NCBI RefSeq assembly: GCF_023159225.1
Contig: NC_063168.1
Coordinates: forward strand, 49,927,776-49,991,775
Direction: 5' to 3'
Origin: Perognathus longimembris pacificus
Taxonomy: Eukaryota; Chordata; Mammalia; Rodentia; Heteromyidae
DNA length: 64,000 bases
Shown: positions 33,679 through 44,789 of the stretch, one piece after another
Layout: the number at the start of each line of letters is the position of its first letter
Position numbering within the stretch: the stretch's first letter is position 1
Notes under the pieces: generated by a model
What the model was told of the DNA's origin: nothing
What the model saw: the letters and a program-made list of their open reading frames with translations, nothing else
Databases searched by the model: none
Position numbers and translations under genes: made by a program

Positions 33679-33990
33679 CAAATTATGTTTTCTGTTTATG
33701 CATCTGGATGCAATCCTAACGCATGAGTTTAAATATCCCTCTCACCCTATTACTCCAGGATAAAGTCTGCTTTACTCAATCTGTATTAAAGTGTCCTCTC
33801 ATTAACTTGGCTTCACTCTACTGGTTCAGTTGTCTTGCTTTCCAAGTGTTCTTCACATAGCTCTACCCTAGCTCTAGCTTTCACTGTTTCTGGCCTCTAC
33901 AATCTCAGGAACTTCCCAGTTCTCCTCTTTGCTCCCACATCTGGCCTTCTCTAATCCAGTCTTCTCACAGCAGTCAGAGAACTCCTTCTT

Positions 33991-34192
33991 TTTTTTTTTT
34001 TTGCTAGTCCTGGGCTTTGAACTCAGGGCCTGAGCACTGTCCCTGGCTTCTTTTTGCTCAAGGCTAGCACTCTGCCACTTGAGCTACAGCGCCACTTCTG
34101 GCCATTTTCTATATATGTGGTGCTGGGGAATCGAACTCAGGGCTTCATGTATGTGAGGCAAGCACTCTTGCCACTAGGCCATATTCCCAGCC
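33991..34192 (-). repeat. IDL-Geo SINE
   Basis: A perfect 16-bp target-site duplication, cagagaactccttctt, lies at 33975-33990 and 34193-34208. Confidence 0.95.
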
Positions 34193-34221
34193 CAGAGAAC
34201 TCCTTCTTAAAACAAATCACC

Positions 34222-34410
34222 AAGGGCTGGGAATATAGCCTAGTGGTAGAGTTCACATACATGAAGCCCTGGGTTCGATTCCTCAGCACCACATATATAG
34301 GAAAGGCCAGAGGTGGCGCTGTGGCAGAGTGCTAGCCTTGAGCAAAAAGAAACCAAGGACAGTGCTCAGGGCCCCAGTTCAAGCCCCAGGACTGGCAAAA
34401 CAAACAAACA
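34222..34410 (+). repeat. IDL-Geo SINE with small deletions
   Basis: Lacks part of the left arm after gcctagtggtagag and the ctcaagtgg of the right arm. Tail is (CAAA)n. Confidence 0.9.
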
Positions 34411-34424
34411 AACAAACAAATCAC

Positions 34425-34650
34425 TAGTCCTCCTAGCCACTCAGGAGGTGGAGATCCGAGGATCACAGCTGGAAGCCAGCCTGGGAGGAAAAGTCCTTGT
34501 GAGACTCCGATCTCCAATTAACCACTCAAAAGCCAGAAGTGGCTCTGTGGCTCAAAGTGGTAGAGCACTAGCCTTGAGCACAAAGAGGCTCAGGGACAGT
34601 GCCCAGGCCCTGAGTGTAAGCCCCACAACGACAAAAGAAAGACAACAGAA
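34425..34650 (+). repeat. 7SL-Geo dimeric SINE
   Basis: Starts within the left arm (cctagccactcaggagg) and runs to gtgtaagccccacaacg. The first ~30 bases are absent. Confidence 0.88.
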
Positions 34651-34689
34651 AACAAACCACAAAGTTCAACAAAATAAACTTCAGGAAGT

Positions 34690-34905
34690 GGCTACCTGAA
34701 AGGGGTGAGTTGGGGTCAAGAGTAAAGAGAACAAATAAAGAGGAGAAGAGGGGGAGAAGAAGAGTAAGGGAAAAGGTAGGTTGGGGAGGCATGGGGGAGA
34801 ATGTTGAAAGGGGTGACATTGATCAACAAGCCTTCTGTTCATAAACTGCTTTGTTAAATGGTAACTCCTTTGTACAACTCCTTAAAGATAATAAATACAA
34901 AAATA
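34690..34905 (+). repeat. Unclassified retroposon 3' end, copy 2
   Basis: Shares ggggtgacattgatcaac, taactcctttgtacaactcc and ttaaagataataaa with 10196-10335; the purine-rich stretch 5' of it is also similar. Confidence 0.6.
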
Positions 34906-35059
34906 AAAGCAAATAAAATGCCTTGAGTACATTTTTATTACTTCTTAACTGAAATATAAACATTTCTATAAAGCCTAAACTCCTAGAATTTTCATGGGCT
35001 AGTAGTTGATATCTCTTCCCCCTCCTGTCTCTCTCTCTGTCTCTGTCTCGCTCTCTCTC

Positions 35060-36110
35060 TTATGTGTAATGCAGAGGCTCAAACTCAGTATGCTCTACCA
35101 CTGAGCTGATCCCAAACTCTGACTTTTTAAAAAAATTAAATTTTATTGACAAGGTGATGTACAGAGGGAGCACAGTTACATAATAAGGTAGTGAGTACAT
35201 TTCTTATCATATTTGTTACACCCTCCCTCATTTTTCTTTCCCTTCCCTAGTTCAGATAAGCATATATACAATATCCAGTGTATCAAAATCATATACAGTA
35301 ACCACCTGGGGTACGCCACAGGAAATTAACTAGTACGTAAAACCTAACAACAACAATAAAATCCTCCTGTTTCCAGCCCTTGGAGTTCATCTTGCTTAGC
35401 CTCATCCTATATAATCACATGTATGTAGCTGTTGAGCTCTAGTGAACCTCTGATAGGTCTATCCTAGATCTTTTTATGTTTATTCAGTAGTTGTTTGGTT
35501 TTAGAGACATAATGTAAAGTCGCTGACCAAAACATGTGGAAATACCATTTGAAAAGAAGTTTGTTGTTTTACAGACATGATCTCTACTGTTCTCCCCACC
35601 TCCAACCCCAACAACCACCTATCAGGGAGGCCATGTACCTTTGTTCTCTGTGCTCTAGGCTTGTCTTGCTCAACATTATTTGTTCAAGATCTGACCATTT
35701 CCCTGTAAATGCCATTATTTTATCATTTGTAGTTGCTATGTAGTATTCCATTGTGTACATGTACCACATTTTTTGGATCCATTCTTCTGTAGTGGGGCAT
35801 CTGAGTTGTTTCCATATTTTGGCTATTGTGAATTGTGCAGCAATAAACATGGATGTTCAGGTGTCTTTATGGTATCCTGAGACCTGTTGTTCAGGATAGA
35901 TGCCTAGGAGTGGTATGGCTGGGTCTAAGGGTAGGTCTATGTTGAGTTTTTTGAGGAACCTTCATACTGTTCTCCAGAGTCCAATCCTTACTTTTTGAGA
36001 CAGGGTCTTACTGTGTAGCCCAGTGTAGAATTGAACTTGAGCTCTTCCCGACCTTGCCTCTCCAGTGCTGGCATTACAGTATGAGTCACTATGCTCATTG
36101 AGCATCACTC
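35060..36110 (-). repeat. Older ID/B1 dimeric SINE, split by L1
   Basis: ID-like part 35060-35120 (gaggctcaaactcag, accactgagctgatccc) and B1 part 35992-36110 (gagacagggtcttactgtgtag, ccagtgctggcattacag). The L1 lies between. Confidence 0.65.
35128..35985 (-). mobile_element. 5'-truncated L1, minus strand
   Basis: On the minus strand the element gives the ORF2 C-terminus ([20 protein letters not shown] at about 35850-35800, then YTMEYYIA), then 3' UTR, ending in the complement of ttgacaaggtgatgtacag. It covers the same region as the L1 at 4572-5432 but is more diverged, with a different 3' UTR section. Flanks ctgacttttt and cttacttttt may be the target duplication. Confidence 0.88.
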
Positions 36111-36282
36111 TTAAACATTCTGAGTTAATTGGTCAGGGATGTTTTAATCAAGGTCTTGGTGGGTAGACTCTGAAAGACTAGCCAGGGGCAAAGGTCAGAT
36201 TACTTTGGCTGTTACTTGTCTTCACCAGTCACCATCTAAATTCTTCAAATGTCTCAAGCTCTTTGCTATCTCAGTTCCTCCC

Positions 36283-36510
36283 ACCTGGGAAGTGAGTTTG
36301 CCTAGGTTGTCATGTGTCTGTCAGATCTTCCTGCCTCAGCCTCCTGAGTATTAGGGTTAGAAGCATGTGCTCAATTCCCGGCCTCAATTTCTTTTTTTTA
36401 AATTTAATTTATTTACTAATTGAACACAAATTTTTTTGACAAGGTGTTGTGCAAAAAGGGTACAGTTACATAGTAGGGCACGGCCTCAATTTCTTATTTC
36501 TCTCTCGATA
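36283..36510 (-). repeat. B1-like fragment next to a tiny L1
   Basis: cctcagcctcctgagtattagg at 36333-36354 is B1-like; its end is duplicated around the L1 insertion at 36394-36480. Confidence 0.6.
36394..36480 (-). mobile_element. 87-bp L1 3'-end insertion
   Basis: Only the last part of the L1 3' UTR (complement of aattgaacac... and acaaggtgttgtgc) plus tail is present. A perfect 15-bp target-site duplication, cggcctcaatttctt, lies at 36379-36393 and 36481-36495. Confidence 0.9.
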
Positions 36511-36715
36511 CTGTTGCCTTTTAAAATGACATGTTTGGGCTTCAAAAATAACTGTCCTTTCTAATGACTGTGTAATGCCTTTGAATGTATTAGAATTCAT
36601 TTATTCTTTCATTGCTAGATATATTGTTTCTCCTCTTTTTTGCTGTTTTAAAGATGTAATGCATATCCTTGTATGTTAAAAAATTACATGTTTTCCTTTA
36701 AAAATACATCTTTGT

Positions 36716-36965
36716 GTTGGGCACCAGTGGCACACGCCTGTAATCCTAGCTACTCAGGAGGCTGAGATCTGAGGATTGTGTTTCAAAGTCCTTGAGACTC
36801 TTACCTCTAATTAAACACAGACAGACAGACAGACAGACACACACACACACACACACACTTGAAGTGGAGCTGTGGCTCAAGTGGTAGGGCATTAGCCTTG
36901 AGCATGAAAGCTTGGAGACAGTGCCCAGGCCCTGAGTTCAACCCCGAGGACTGGCACCAAAAAAA
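36716..36965 (+). repeat. 7SL-Geo dimeric SINE with an internal repeat expansion
   Basis: gcaccagtggcacacgcctg to ccgaggactggcacc. The linker between the arms is replaced by (CAGA)n(CA)n at 36818-36858. Confidence 0.88.
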
Positions 36966-36982
36966 ACCAAAAATCTTTTTCT

Positions 36983-37045
36983 TGGGTTGGAGTGTTGGAG
37001 GCTGGCTCAAGTCGTAGAACACTTGCTTTGCAAGTTCTAACAAAA
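36983..37045 (+). repeat. ID-like SINE fragment
   Basis: ggctggctcaagtcgtagaac and gctttgcaagttc resemble an ID left half; short. Confidence 0.5.
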
Positions 37046-37056
37046 ATAAAAGCTCA

Positions 37057-37279
37057 AGCCAGGTGCTGGTGGCTCATGTCTATAATCCTAGCTACTCAGG
37101 AGGCTGAGATCTGAGGATTGTAGTTCAAAATCCATGAGACCCTTATCTTCAATTAACTACCAGAAAACTGGAAATGGCACTGTGGCTCTAAGTGGTAGCG
37201 CACTAGACTTGAGCAAAAGAGCTCAGGGACAGCACCCAGGCCCTGAGTTCTAGCCCCACGACCCCCCCCCCCACCAAAA
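37057..37279 (+). repeat. 7SL-Geo dimeric SINE
   Basis: Flanks aaagctcaa on both sides (37049-37056 region and 37280-37288). A C9 run lies near its 3' end. Confidence 0.9.
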
Positions 37280-37523
37280 AAAAGCTCAAATTCTTGTGTC
37301 TTACTCTAGACTGTAGACATCAGAGGGAAGCTCATATATCTATATAGCTATATTATATATAGATCTAGATTTTATATACATATACACACATCTATGTATC
37401 CATATGTATGGGGTAGGGGGCTCACATCTTACAACAGAACCTAGCAGGTAATAGGTATGCTGTGAACTGGGAAGGAATCTAAGCTTTTACTCTACTTGCA
37501 AGTTAGTAGCTTAGCTTGCTACA

Positions 37524-38000
37524 GTGTTACAATTCCTGGCAGGAGCCCAATGACTCTGGGGTCAGAAAGGAAGACTTTATTGTTCATAGCACTTCAGTGG
37601 CTGCACTAGGAGCACTGGGTTCTCTAACTCCAGGCCCCCTGGGTGGTAAAGAGGCCCAGGTGTTAGTGCATGTGTGACAGAAGAGCCTCCCTGAACTTGG
37701 AGAAAGAGAATTGTTCTTAATTGGCAGTTGGCCCATTTGATCTTTGTTCCGGAGGGAATATTATCCTTCCCACACTGAACAGTACACAAACCTGCCCTTG
37801 GTTCCAGAGGGAGACACTATCTCTGGCTTTCAAGTTGTTCACTAGGTAAACATCCTTGGGAAGATAGTCAGGGACAAAGGTTTTTAGCACTTGGGCTGGT
37901 CAGACATGAAGATGTGGGAAAGATGCCAGGACAGCCCTTTGCTCACCTGGGCTTTCTGCCGGGAGGTGATTTATGGACCAAGCTTAGGGACTGCCACAGA
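37524..38000 (-). repeat. Possible solo LTR
   Basis: The complement contains CAATAAAGTCTTCC (near 37570) and ends TTGTAACA at 37524, as in an LTR with a polyadenylation signal followed by U5 and a CA end. The other boundary is not defined. Confidence 0.35.
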
Positions 38001-38574
38001 CCTGAAGTCCTCACTTAGTGAAGTGTTTGAGACTGGAAGCTCCTGGAATCTGAGGACTGAGCTCTGGAGAGGAGGGGCTATGCAGACTAGGAGCTGTAGC
38101 TATTTGCGTGGGGAAACTCATGTGGTAAGCTATGGGGGTGCTTGCTGGACAGATTATTGCTGTGGGGTGAGACTGCATGCGAAAGAAGTCAGAAAACAAT
38201 GGTTGGACAAATAACCAGAAAGCTGGGAGCCTCCACAACAGTTTCCAGAGCTCACATCAGTTCAGGAAGTGTGAGAAGTTCCAACTGGCCAGATCAGAGA
38301 GTAGAAGGACATTATTGAGTACATCGAACATTCAGTGGAAACCTTAGCACATGGACGTCTTTGGGATACTATCATAAAGTCTCCCAGGCTGGGAGACTTC
38401 TAAACAATAGAAACTGATTTCTTATGGTTCCAGAGAATGGAAGCCTGAGATCAGAGTAGCAGCCTGGTTGGGCTCTGGTGGGGGCCCTCTTCTGGGTTGC
38501 AGACTTCCTTCTCCTGATAGTAGTTTCACCTGGCTGACAGCTAGACAACTCTCTATTTCATTGTTTGTTTGTTT

Positions 38575-38818
38575 CTGTGCTGGTACTTGGGCTTGAACTC
38601 AGGGCCTGGGCACTGTCCCTGAGCTTTTTTACTCAAGGCAAGCTCTCTATCATTACCACTGAGCCACACTTCCCTTTCTAGCTTTCTGATGGTTAATTGA
38701 ACACTGGTTAGTTGGAGAGAAGAGACTCACAAACTGTTGTGCCTGGGCTGACTTTGGAGGGTGATCCTCAGATCTCATCCTCCTAAATGGCTAGGATTAT
38801 AGGCCTAGCCACCAGCAA
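38575..38818 (-). repeat. 7SL-Geo dimeric SINE
   Basis: cttgaactcagggcctgggc, actggttagttggagagaag and cctcagatctcatcctcc are in order; a short insertion repeats the linker word ggttaattg. Confidence 0.87.
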
Positions 38819-38941
38819 GAACTCTGTCATTTGTAAAAGTACTAATACCATTTGTGAGGGCTCTAAACTCATGACCTATTTACATTTCAGCAGTACCACG
38901 TGAGTTAACATTTCAACATATGAATATTTTTTTCTCTCCTT

Positions 38942-39008
38942 GGCAGTGTTGCTGGGGAATTGAACCTAGGACCTTATGCATGCTAGGCAAATGCTCAGCC
39001 CCAGCCCT
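38942..39008 (-). repeat. ID-like SINE fragment
   Basis: gctggggaattgaacctagg and catgctaggcaaatgctcag are the complement of the ID box pair. Confidence 0.65.
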
Positions 39009-39324
39009 TTACTACAGGAATTTGGAAGGATGCAAGCATTCAGTTTATTGCACAGAATAAGACTAGTTTTAGGGTAAAAGTACCCTAGACTAGGTTTTCT
39101 CACCTTTGGCACTGTTGATATGAGTGGAGGGCAATTGTTTGCATGTGGGCTTCCCTGAGCATTGTAGAGTATTTAGCAGGATCCTCAGCCTCTGCCACTG
39201 AATGTCAGTTTCACCCTCCTAAATTGCGACAACCAAAATGTCTCTAGACATTTCTGGAAAGAGGACAAAAATCAGTCCTGATTTAAAACCACACTACTCT
39301 AGACATACCTTAAAAAAGCAGGGA

Positions 39325-39572
39325 AGCAAGGTGCTAGTGGCTCATGCTTGAAATCCTAGCTACTCAGGAGGCTGAGATCTGAGCATCCCAGTTCAAAGCC
39401 AGCCCAGGCAGGAAAGTCTATGAGACACTTGTTTCTTCTAATAAGCTGCCAGAAAACAGGAAGTGGAGCTGTGACTCAACATGGTAGAATGCTAGTCTTG
39501 AGAAGAAAAGCTCAGGGACAGCTCCCAGACCCTGAGTTCAAGCTCTATAACTGACAAAAAAAAAAAAAAAAA
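39325..39572 (+). repeat. 7SL-Geo dimeric SINE
   Basis: aaggtgctagtggctcatgc through ttcaagctctataactgac plus an A18 tail. Confidence 0.9.
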
Positions 39573-39589
39573 AGGAGCAAATACTATTT

Positions 39590-40520
39590 TGCTTCTCTGT
39601 AAAGAATCCAACTACCTGACATGTCTCCCTCCAAAATGGAGAAACTCAACAATGTAACATTCACAATGCCAGCTGTGTCCAATCAAAAATTACAGAGCAT
39701 GCTAAGAAGCAGGAAACCATAACCTGTACCAGGAGAATATCAATTACCAGATCTAGAGCTATAAATGTCTAGTCTTGAATTAGCATACAGAGACTTCAAA
39801 GGAGCTATTATAAAGATGTTCATGGTTTAAGGAAAAACATGAACATAATGAGAAGAGGAACAGAATCCCAAATAAAGAATTATTGAGTAAATTTTTTCTT
39901 TTCTTTTTTTTCTTTCTGAGATAGATCTGGCAATGTGTAGCTCACGCTAGCCTCAAACTCTCTACCCTCCTGCTTCAGTCCCCCAAGTGCTGAGATCATA
40001 GACATATAGCACCATGTTGTGCTCAAAGCACTGTATTTCTTTAGAACCAAGGGATTCCAAATCCAAAGTGAAATATTCACTAAACGGGTTCACCAGTGTG
40101 CTGATTAGGCATTGCATTTCTGAACATGTAGACACAGGAAAAACTGAGCAACACCATAATCAAGCTAAAGCCCCCAAACTCAGTGTTAGCAGTCTAACCA
40201 GCATGCAATTAGTATTCCAGAAACCAAAAAGACAGTGAAAGTAGCAGAAACATATTGAACAAATAAAGTCTGAAAAAATTCAAATTTGATGGTGACTATA
40301 AACTCAAATTTCTAAGAAATCCTATGCTAAATAAATGTAAAGAAAATTACACCAAGATATATTATGTCAAACTGTAGAACTTAGTGGTGAAAAGAAAAAC
40401 AGTTAAAAAAAAAGAAAGAAAAACAGTAAAAACAGAAGGGAAACTCTTATTACTTACAGAAAAAAAAAAGATTAGAATGAACACTAATTTCTCACCAAGA
40501 ATGAAAACCAGAGCTGCTCT
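39590..40520 (+). repeat. Old L1-like (possibly HAL1) remnant
   Basis: aaaaattacagagcatgc, aagaagcaggaaaccataac, aggagctattataaagatgttc, aacatgaacataatgagaag and, after the B1 at 39896-40024, attacttacagaaaaaaaaag and aacactaatttctcacc follow the order of an old L1-type ORF region. Subfamily uncertain. Confidence 0.6.
39896..40024 (-). repeat. B1 SINE
   Basis: ctgagatagatctggcaatgtg, gctagcctcaaactctc and cccccaagtgctgagatcatag on the minus strand; monomeric. Confidence 0.8.
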
Positions 40521-40751
40521 CTGCTTCCTGTCTGCCACAAGGTGAGCAGCTTTGCTTCACTACTTGCTCCCGCCATGTTTACCTTCACTTCTGGTCCATA
40601 CTACATCAGCCACCATGGGCTGAAACTTCTAGATCCACTGAGTAACTGGAAGAATTTACTCAACATGTTTCTTAAAGAAGCAGGCCATTTTTCTTTCCAG
40701 GCTGAAGGTGGAGGAAGAAGTCAAACCTGCAGGAAGCCAGTTGAGGGAAAT

Positions 40752-41485
40752 TTTCCATGAATGTAAGTCATAGTGTGACTGGCCAAATTTCTCTAGGAAG
40801 TGACTGAGAGGTGCCCACCATGCCTCACTTGGTGAATGGAGAAGAAGCCCAGCAGGTTATTCTTGTTCAAGTCAATTCAGGTGATACTTTCATCCTAAGA
40901 CTGGAGGATGGAACACTTCAGTGCATTCAAGCACCTGGTGAAATTCAAGTCAATTCAGGTGATACTTTCATCCTAAGACTGGAGGATGGAACACTTCAGT
41001 GCATTCAAGCACCTGGTGAAATTCAAGTCAATTCAGGTGATACTTTCATCCTAAGACTGGAGGATGGAACACTTCAGTGCATTCAAGCACCTGGTGAAAT
41101 TCCTGTGATGTTATCTGGTGGGTCTATTTCTACCATCCATATGCCTCCAAATTCTAGTGACTGAAGGACAGTACTGGAATCCTCTTGGTGGAGGTTAACA
41201 CCTTAATCTCCTGAGTATTACAGAGCAAGCTACCCATTGGCCATCTCCCTACTTGTCAGACCACTAGAATTGTATTCATAACTTTTTCATAGCTGACTAC
41301 TCACTTGTTACTGCGCCGTGAGATACTACTCCTCAGGTTTTTCCCTTACAATAACCTTCCTCCACAAATCACCTTCCCCTACAATATAGGGTGAACAATG
41401 ACTTACACCACGCCATGGAATGTCAAGCTGCAGTACCCGAGAAGACCAGTAGAGCAAGCCTACACACAATAAAAAGAAAAGGCAA
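40752..41485 (+). pseudogene. FNDC3B: FNDC3B processed pseudogene with a triplicated segment
   Basis: The DNA aligns to the 5' coding part of FNDC3B, a membrane-anchored ER protein of about 1200 residues with fibronectin type III repeats. Recognisable stretches are MPHLVNGEEAQQVILVQVN from the ATG at 40820, EDGTLQCIQAPGE, and, on the DNA level, words further 3' such as gacagtactggaatcc (41168-), ctcctgagtattac and atggaatgtcaagctgc (41414-), which belong to later exons. No introns separate them, so it was retroposed. Stops and indels break it after 41161, and the start region upstream of 40820 is degraded. Inside is a perfect three-fold tandem repeat of 78 bp. The open frame 40820-41164 is therefore a fragment of about 115 codons, not a whole gene. 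The parent identification is strong; any function is unsupported. Confidence 0.88.
40868..41101 (+). repeat. 78-bp tandem triplication in the FNDC3B pseudogene
   Basis: Three identical units at 40868-40945, 40946-41023 and 41024-41101, each encoding 26 residues (QVNSGDTFILRL...GEI) in frame. I find no base difference between the units. Confidence 0.97.
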
Positions 41486-41555
41486 AGGTTGGCCAGAGCC
41501 ACTGCAATAGCCCTCCTCTTTCCATGTACAAAAGCAACTACATGAGCGTATGAGA

Positions 41556-41744
41556 GGGCTGGGAATATGGCCTAGTGGTAGAGTGCTTGCCTTGTATACA
41601 TGAAGCCCTGGGTTCAATTCCTCAGCAACACATATATAGAAAAAGCCAGAAAGGGCACTTTGGCTCAAGTAGTAGAGTGCTAGCCTTGAGCAAAAAGAAG
41701 CCAGGGACAGTGCTCAAGCCCTGAGTTCAAGCCCCAGGACTGGC

Positions 41745-41757
<13 letters not shown>
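41556..41757 (+). repeat. IDL-Geo SINE
   Basis: gggctgggaatatggcctag to ccaggactggc plus A-tail, which runs into the AT/GT microsatellite. Confidence 0.93.
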
Positions 41758-41797
<40 letters not shown>

Positions 41798-41820
41798 GTG
41801 TGTGTGTGTGTGTGTGTGTA
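41758..41820. repeat. (TA)n(TG)n compound microsatellite
   Basis: About 17 TA then 13 TG units at the SINE tail. Confidence 0.95.
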
Positions 41821-42094
41821 TGGGAGTCACTAGGAGGTGGGGGTCACAGTGGTGGAGGCAGCAGAGGCAGGCCAGCAATCAAGAAAGCAGAGCAATGAAC
41901 AAGAATCAATCCAAATTTCAATGATTTGGACTTACAGGTAATGACCAAGATATTTGCCATAAAGGGTGAAATTACTGAGACAGAAACATCCTGTAGGAAC
42001 TATATTTCACATATGAATATTGTTTTATAGTGGTTGATTTATTTGCTTGGAACAACTAGATGTCTCTGAGTTTTTGAAAGTATATCATTCGTTT

Positions 42095-42310
42095 ATTTAT
42101 AGTGGTACTGGGCCTTGAATTCCTCCTCTCTTGTTGGGCTTTTTCACTGCTGACTGGTACCACTTAAGTCACATGCCCACTTCTAGCTATTTGCTGGTTA
42201 ATTGGGGATAAAAGTTCATGGATTTGTCTATTCAGGCTGGCTTCCAACTGGCATCTTCAGGTCTCAACCTCCTGAGTTGCTAAGATTACAGGTGTGACAG
42301 CACACAGCTT
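42095..42310 (-). repeat. 7SL-Geo dimeric SINE, diverged
   Basis: gtggtactgggccttgaattc, ggttaattggggataaaag and tgagttgctaagattacagg. Confidence 0.82.
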
Positions 42311-42509
42311 CATTTAGCTTTTATTAACACTTTTTGACAGAAATATTCATTTTTGTCATATGTGCCTTGATTCTTTCTATATAATCTCAGTCATGTGAAC
42401 CTGAAATTGTTTCTACATTAGCCCACTTCTGTTGTTTTGCTCTAAATAGACAGTTATGGAAGAAATCTAAAGTAGGAATATTTTCTAACAAGTATGAAGG
42501 ATAATTTTG

Positions 42510-42569
42510 TGTGTGTGAGAGAGAGAGTGTGTATGTGAGAGAGAGAATGTGTGTGTGTATGTGTGTGTT
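42510..42569. repeat. GT/GA-rich microsatellite
   Basis: gtgtgtgagagagagag alternations at the tail of the next SINE. Confidence 0.9.
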
Positions 42570-42572
42570 TGT

Positions 42573-42808
42573 GCCAGTCCTGGGGCTTAAACTCAGGGCC
42601 TGGGCACTGTCCCTGAGCTTTTTTGCTCAAGGATAGCACTGTACCACTTGAACTACAGCTCTATTCCTGGCTTTTTTTTTTTTTTTGATGGTTAATTGGA
42701 GATAAGAACCACAAACTTTCCTGCCTGGGCAAGCTTTGAATTGTGATCCTCAGCTCTCAGCCTCTTTGAGTAGCTAGGATTACAGGCATGAACCATAGGT
42801 ACTCAGCT
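42573..42808 (-). repeat. 7SL-Geo dimeric SINE
   Basis: cagtcctggggcttaaactc, ggttaattggagataagaacc and gtagctaggattacaggcatg, with a T14 run at the linker. Confidence 0.9.
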
Positions 42809-43321
42809 GTAAGGGCTAATTTAAATCGCAATTATACCTGACAACCAGGTATAATTATTTCCACACACTAATAAAATCTCTATCATTGTATAAGGAGAAT
42901 ACATTTCTATGTAATCTCAGGCATCAGGTATTACTTAATACCACCTTTTGCCTCCTGGGTGAAGCACTCAAGGACCAAGAATGAGACAGGAGCGTTAGGC
43001 AAGCTTATTATATACAGACAGAGAGACATCATCAGCCTAGAAGGACATGTGCTTTTTATGTGGGTTAACATAAATCAATGGATTTGAGGAGAAAGGTATG
43101 TGCACTTTTTAAAAAGAGATTTAGAAGTAATCTGTTTTGGAGCTGGAGATGAGAAAAATAGGCCTCTTACAAAAGTATGTAAAAAACTGACTTATGTGTA
43201 CAGAAAACTGACTTCAGCAAGGCCAATGAAGGTAACATTTTGATGATGTATATGAGTTTACTGCTATCACTGAATGGAAAGCACAGTCAAGAAAGACCAT
43301 CAAAGGCAGGGACTGATTGTG

Positions 43322-43408
43322 AGGGCTGGAGGCACGGCTCTAAGTGGTACAGTGCTTGTCTAGCAAGTACCAGGTCCTGAGTGCAATCCCCTGTATCGCC
43401 AAGAAAAC
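43322..43408 (+). repeat. ID-type SINE monomer
   Basis: ggctggaggcacggctctaag, gtgcttgtctagcaagtacc and gagtgcaatcccc: a full-length but diverged ID-like unit with tRNA-type boxes. Confidence 0.75.
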
Positions 43409-43796
43409 AAACAAAAGAATCTTCATGAGACTCATGCAAATCACAGATTCTTCAGTGTCCCTCATCCAGGTAGGAAAAGGGAGAGACTGTGAGAACAAGC
43501 TTCTGTTCGGAAAAGATGGAAGCTGTGCGTATTTGCTTGTCTAGGGCCTCTGACAGGAAGAAGGAAGTTTGGTAAAATCAGATGTGGTCATCAATATTTC
43601 CTCCCATGTTATTTACAATAGGTGAACTGTAGCCTGAGAAAGGAATAGTAGGAGACAATGATATGAAATGTGAATGTATTATGGATCTGTTACTTTTATT
43701 CTTCATTGTTTTCTATATCTTTATATTTTATGCAGGTATACTATTCTTCTAATTACTGAACAAAATGCAAATAACTCATATAGAGAACGCTCAAGG

Positions 43797-44008
43797 GCTG
43801 GGAATATGGCCTAGTAGTAAAGTCCTTGCCTCGTGTGTAAAGTGGTAGAGTGAAGCCCTAGGTTTGATTCCTCAACACCACATATATAGAAAAAGCCAGA
43901 AATAGCACTGTGGCTCAAGTGGTAGAGTGCCAGCCTTGAGCAAAAAGAAGCCAGGGACAGTGCTCAGGCCCTGAGTTCAAGCCCTAGGACTGGCAAAAAA
44001 AAAAAAAA
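43797..44008 (+). repeat. IDL-Geo SINE with a small internal duplication
   Basis: The left arm holds an extra gtgtgtaaagtggtagagtg copy. Flanks gaacgctcaag and gaatgctcaag are a near-perfect target duplication. Confidence 0.9.
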
Positions 44009-44329
44009 AGAATGCTCAAGCTTCAAGAGTTTTTCTGTGTTTAAATTTGATTAATTTCTATAGATCCTTCTTTAAGTTCACCGATGAGCCCACTGAACAC
44101 ATTCTTCTTTGTTGTGGCTTATTTCTAGCATTTGATTATTTCTTAGAGTTTCCATATTTCAGCTGGAATCTTCCATCTCTCTACTAGGACATTCAATATA
44201 GTAATCATAGTTATTTTCAACTCTTTAATAATTCCAATATCTGGATTCTCTGTCTGTTGATTGCTTCATCTCCTTAAAGTGAGTCATTTATTTCTGGTTT
44301 TGTTCTTGGGTGTGTTTCATATATTTTTA

Positions 44330-44541
44330 TTTGTTTTGTTTTTTGCTGCCAGTCCTGGGGCTTGGACTCAGGGCGTGAGCACTGTCCCTGGCCTCTTTTT
44401 GCTCAAGGCTAGCACTCTGCCACTTGAGCCACAGTGCCACTGCTGGCCGTTTTCTATATATGTGGTGCTGGGGAATCGAACCCAAGGCTTCATGTATACG
44501 AGTCAAGCACTCTTGCCACTAGGCCATATTCCCAGCCCCGC
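44330..44541 (-). repeat. IDL-Geo SINE
   Basis: A perfect 16-bp target-site duplication, gtttcatatattttta, lies at 44314-44329 and 44542-44557. Confidence 0.95.
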
Positions 44542-44737
44542 GTTTCATATATTTTTAAATTACCAGGCATCTAGAGAGTAATGGAGACTGAGGTAAAGCA
44601 TTTCAATGGGCACATCTCCCTATTGTGTTTATTTCCCTAACCTTTGCTTTATGTCTATAGTGCATATGGGTATTTACCTCAATATTTCTGGTCTACTCAG
44701 TTTTCAGCATTCTGTATTGCCTTGTGCTTAGGGGGTG

Positions 44738-44781
<44 letters not shown>
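44738..44781. repeat. (CT)n microsatellite
   Basis: About 21 CT units followed by C8. Confidence 0.95.
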
Positions 44782-44783
<2 letters not shown>

Positions 44784-44789
44784 CCCCCA

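Noticed and set aside
40820..41164. Small FNDC3B-like gene with a repeated 26-residue motif
   Set aside because: Downstream FNDC3B homology continues past the stop in broken frames, so it is a processed pseudogene.
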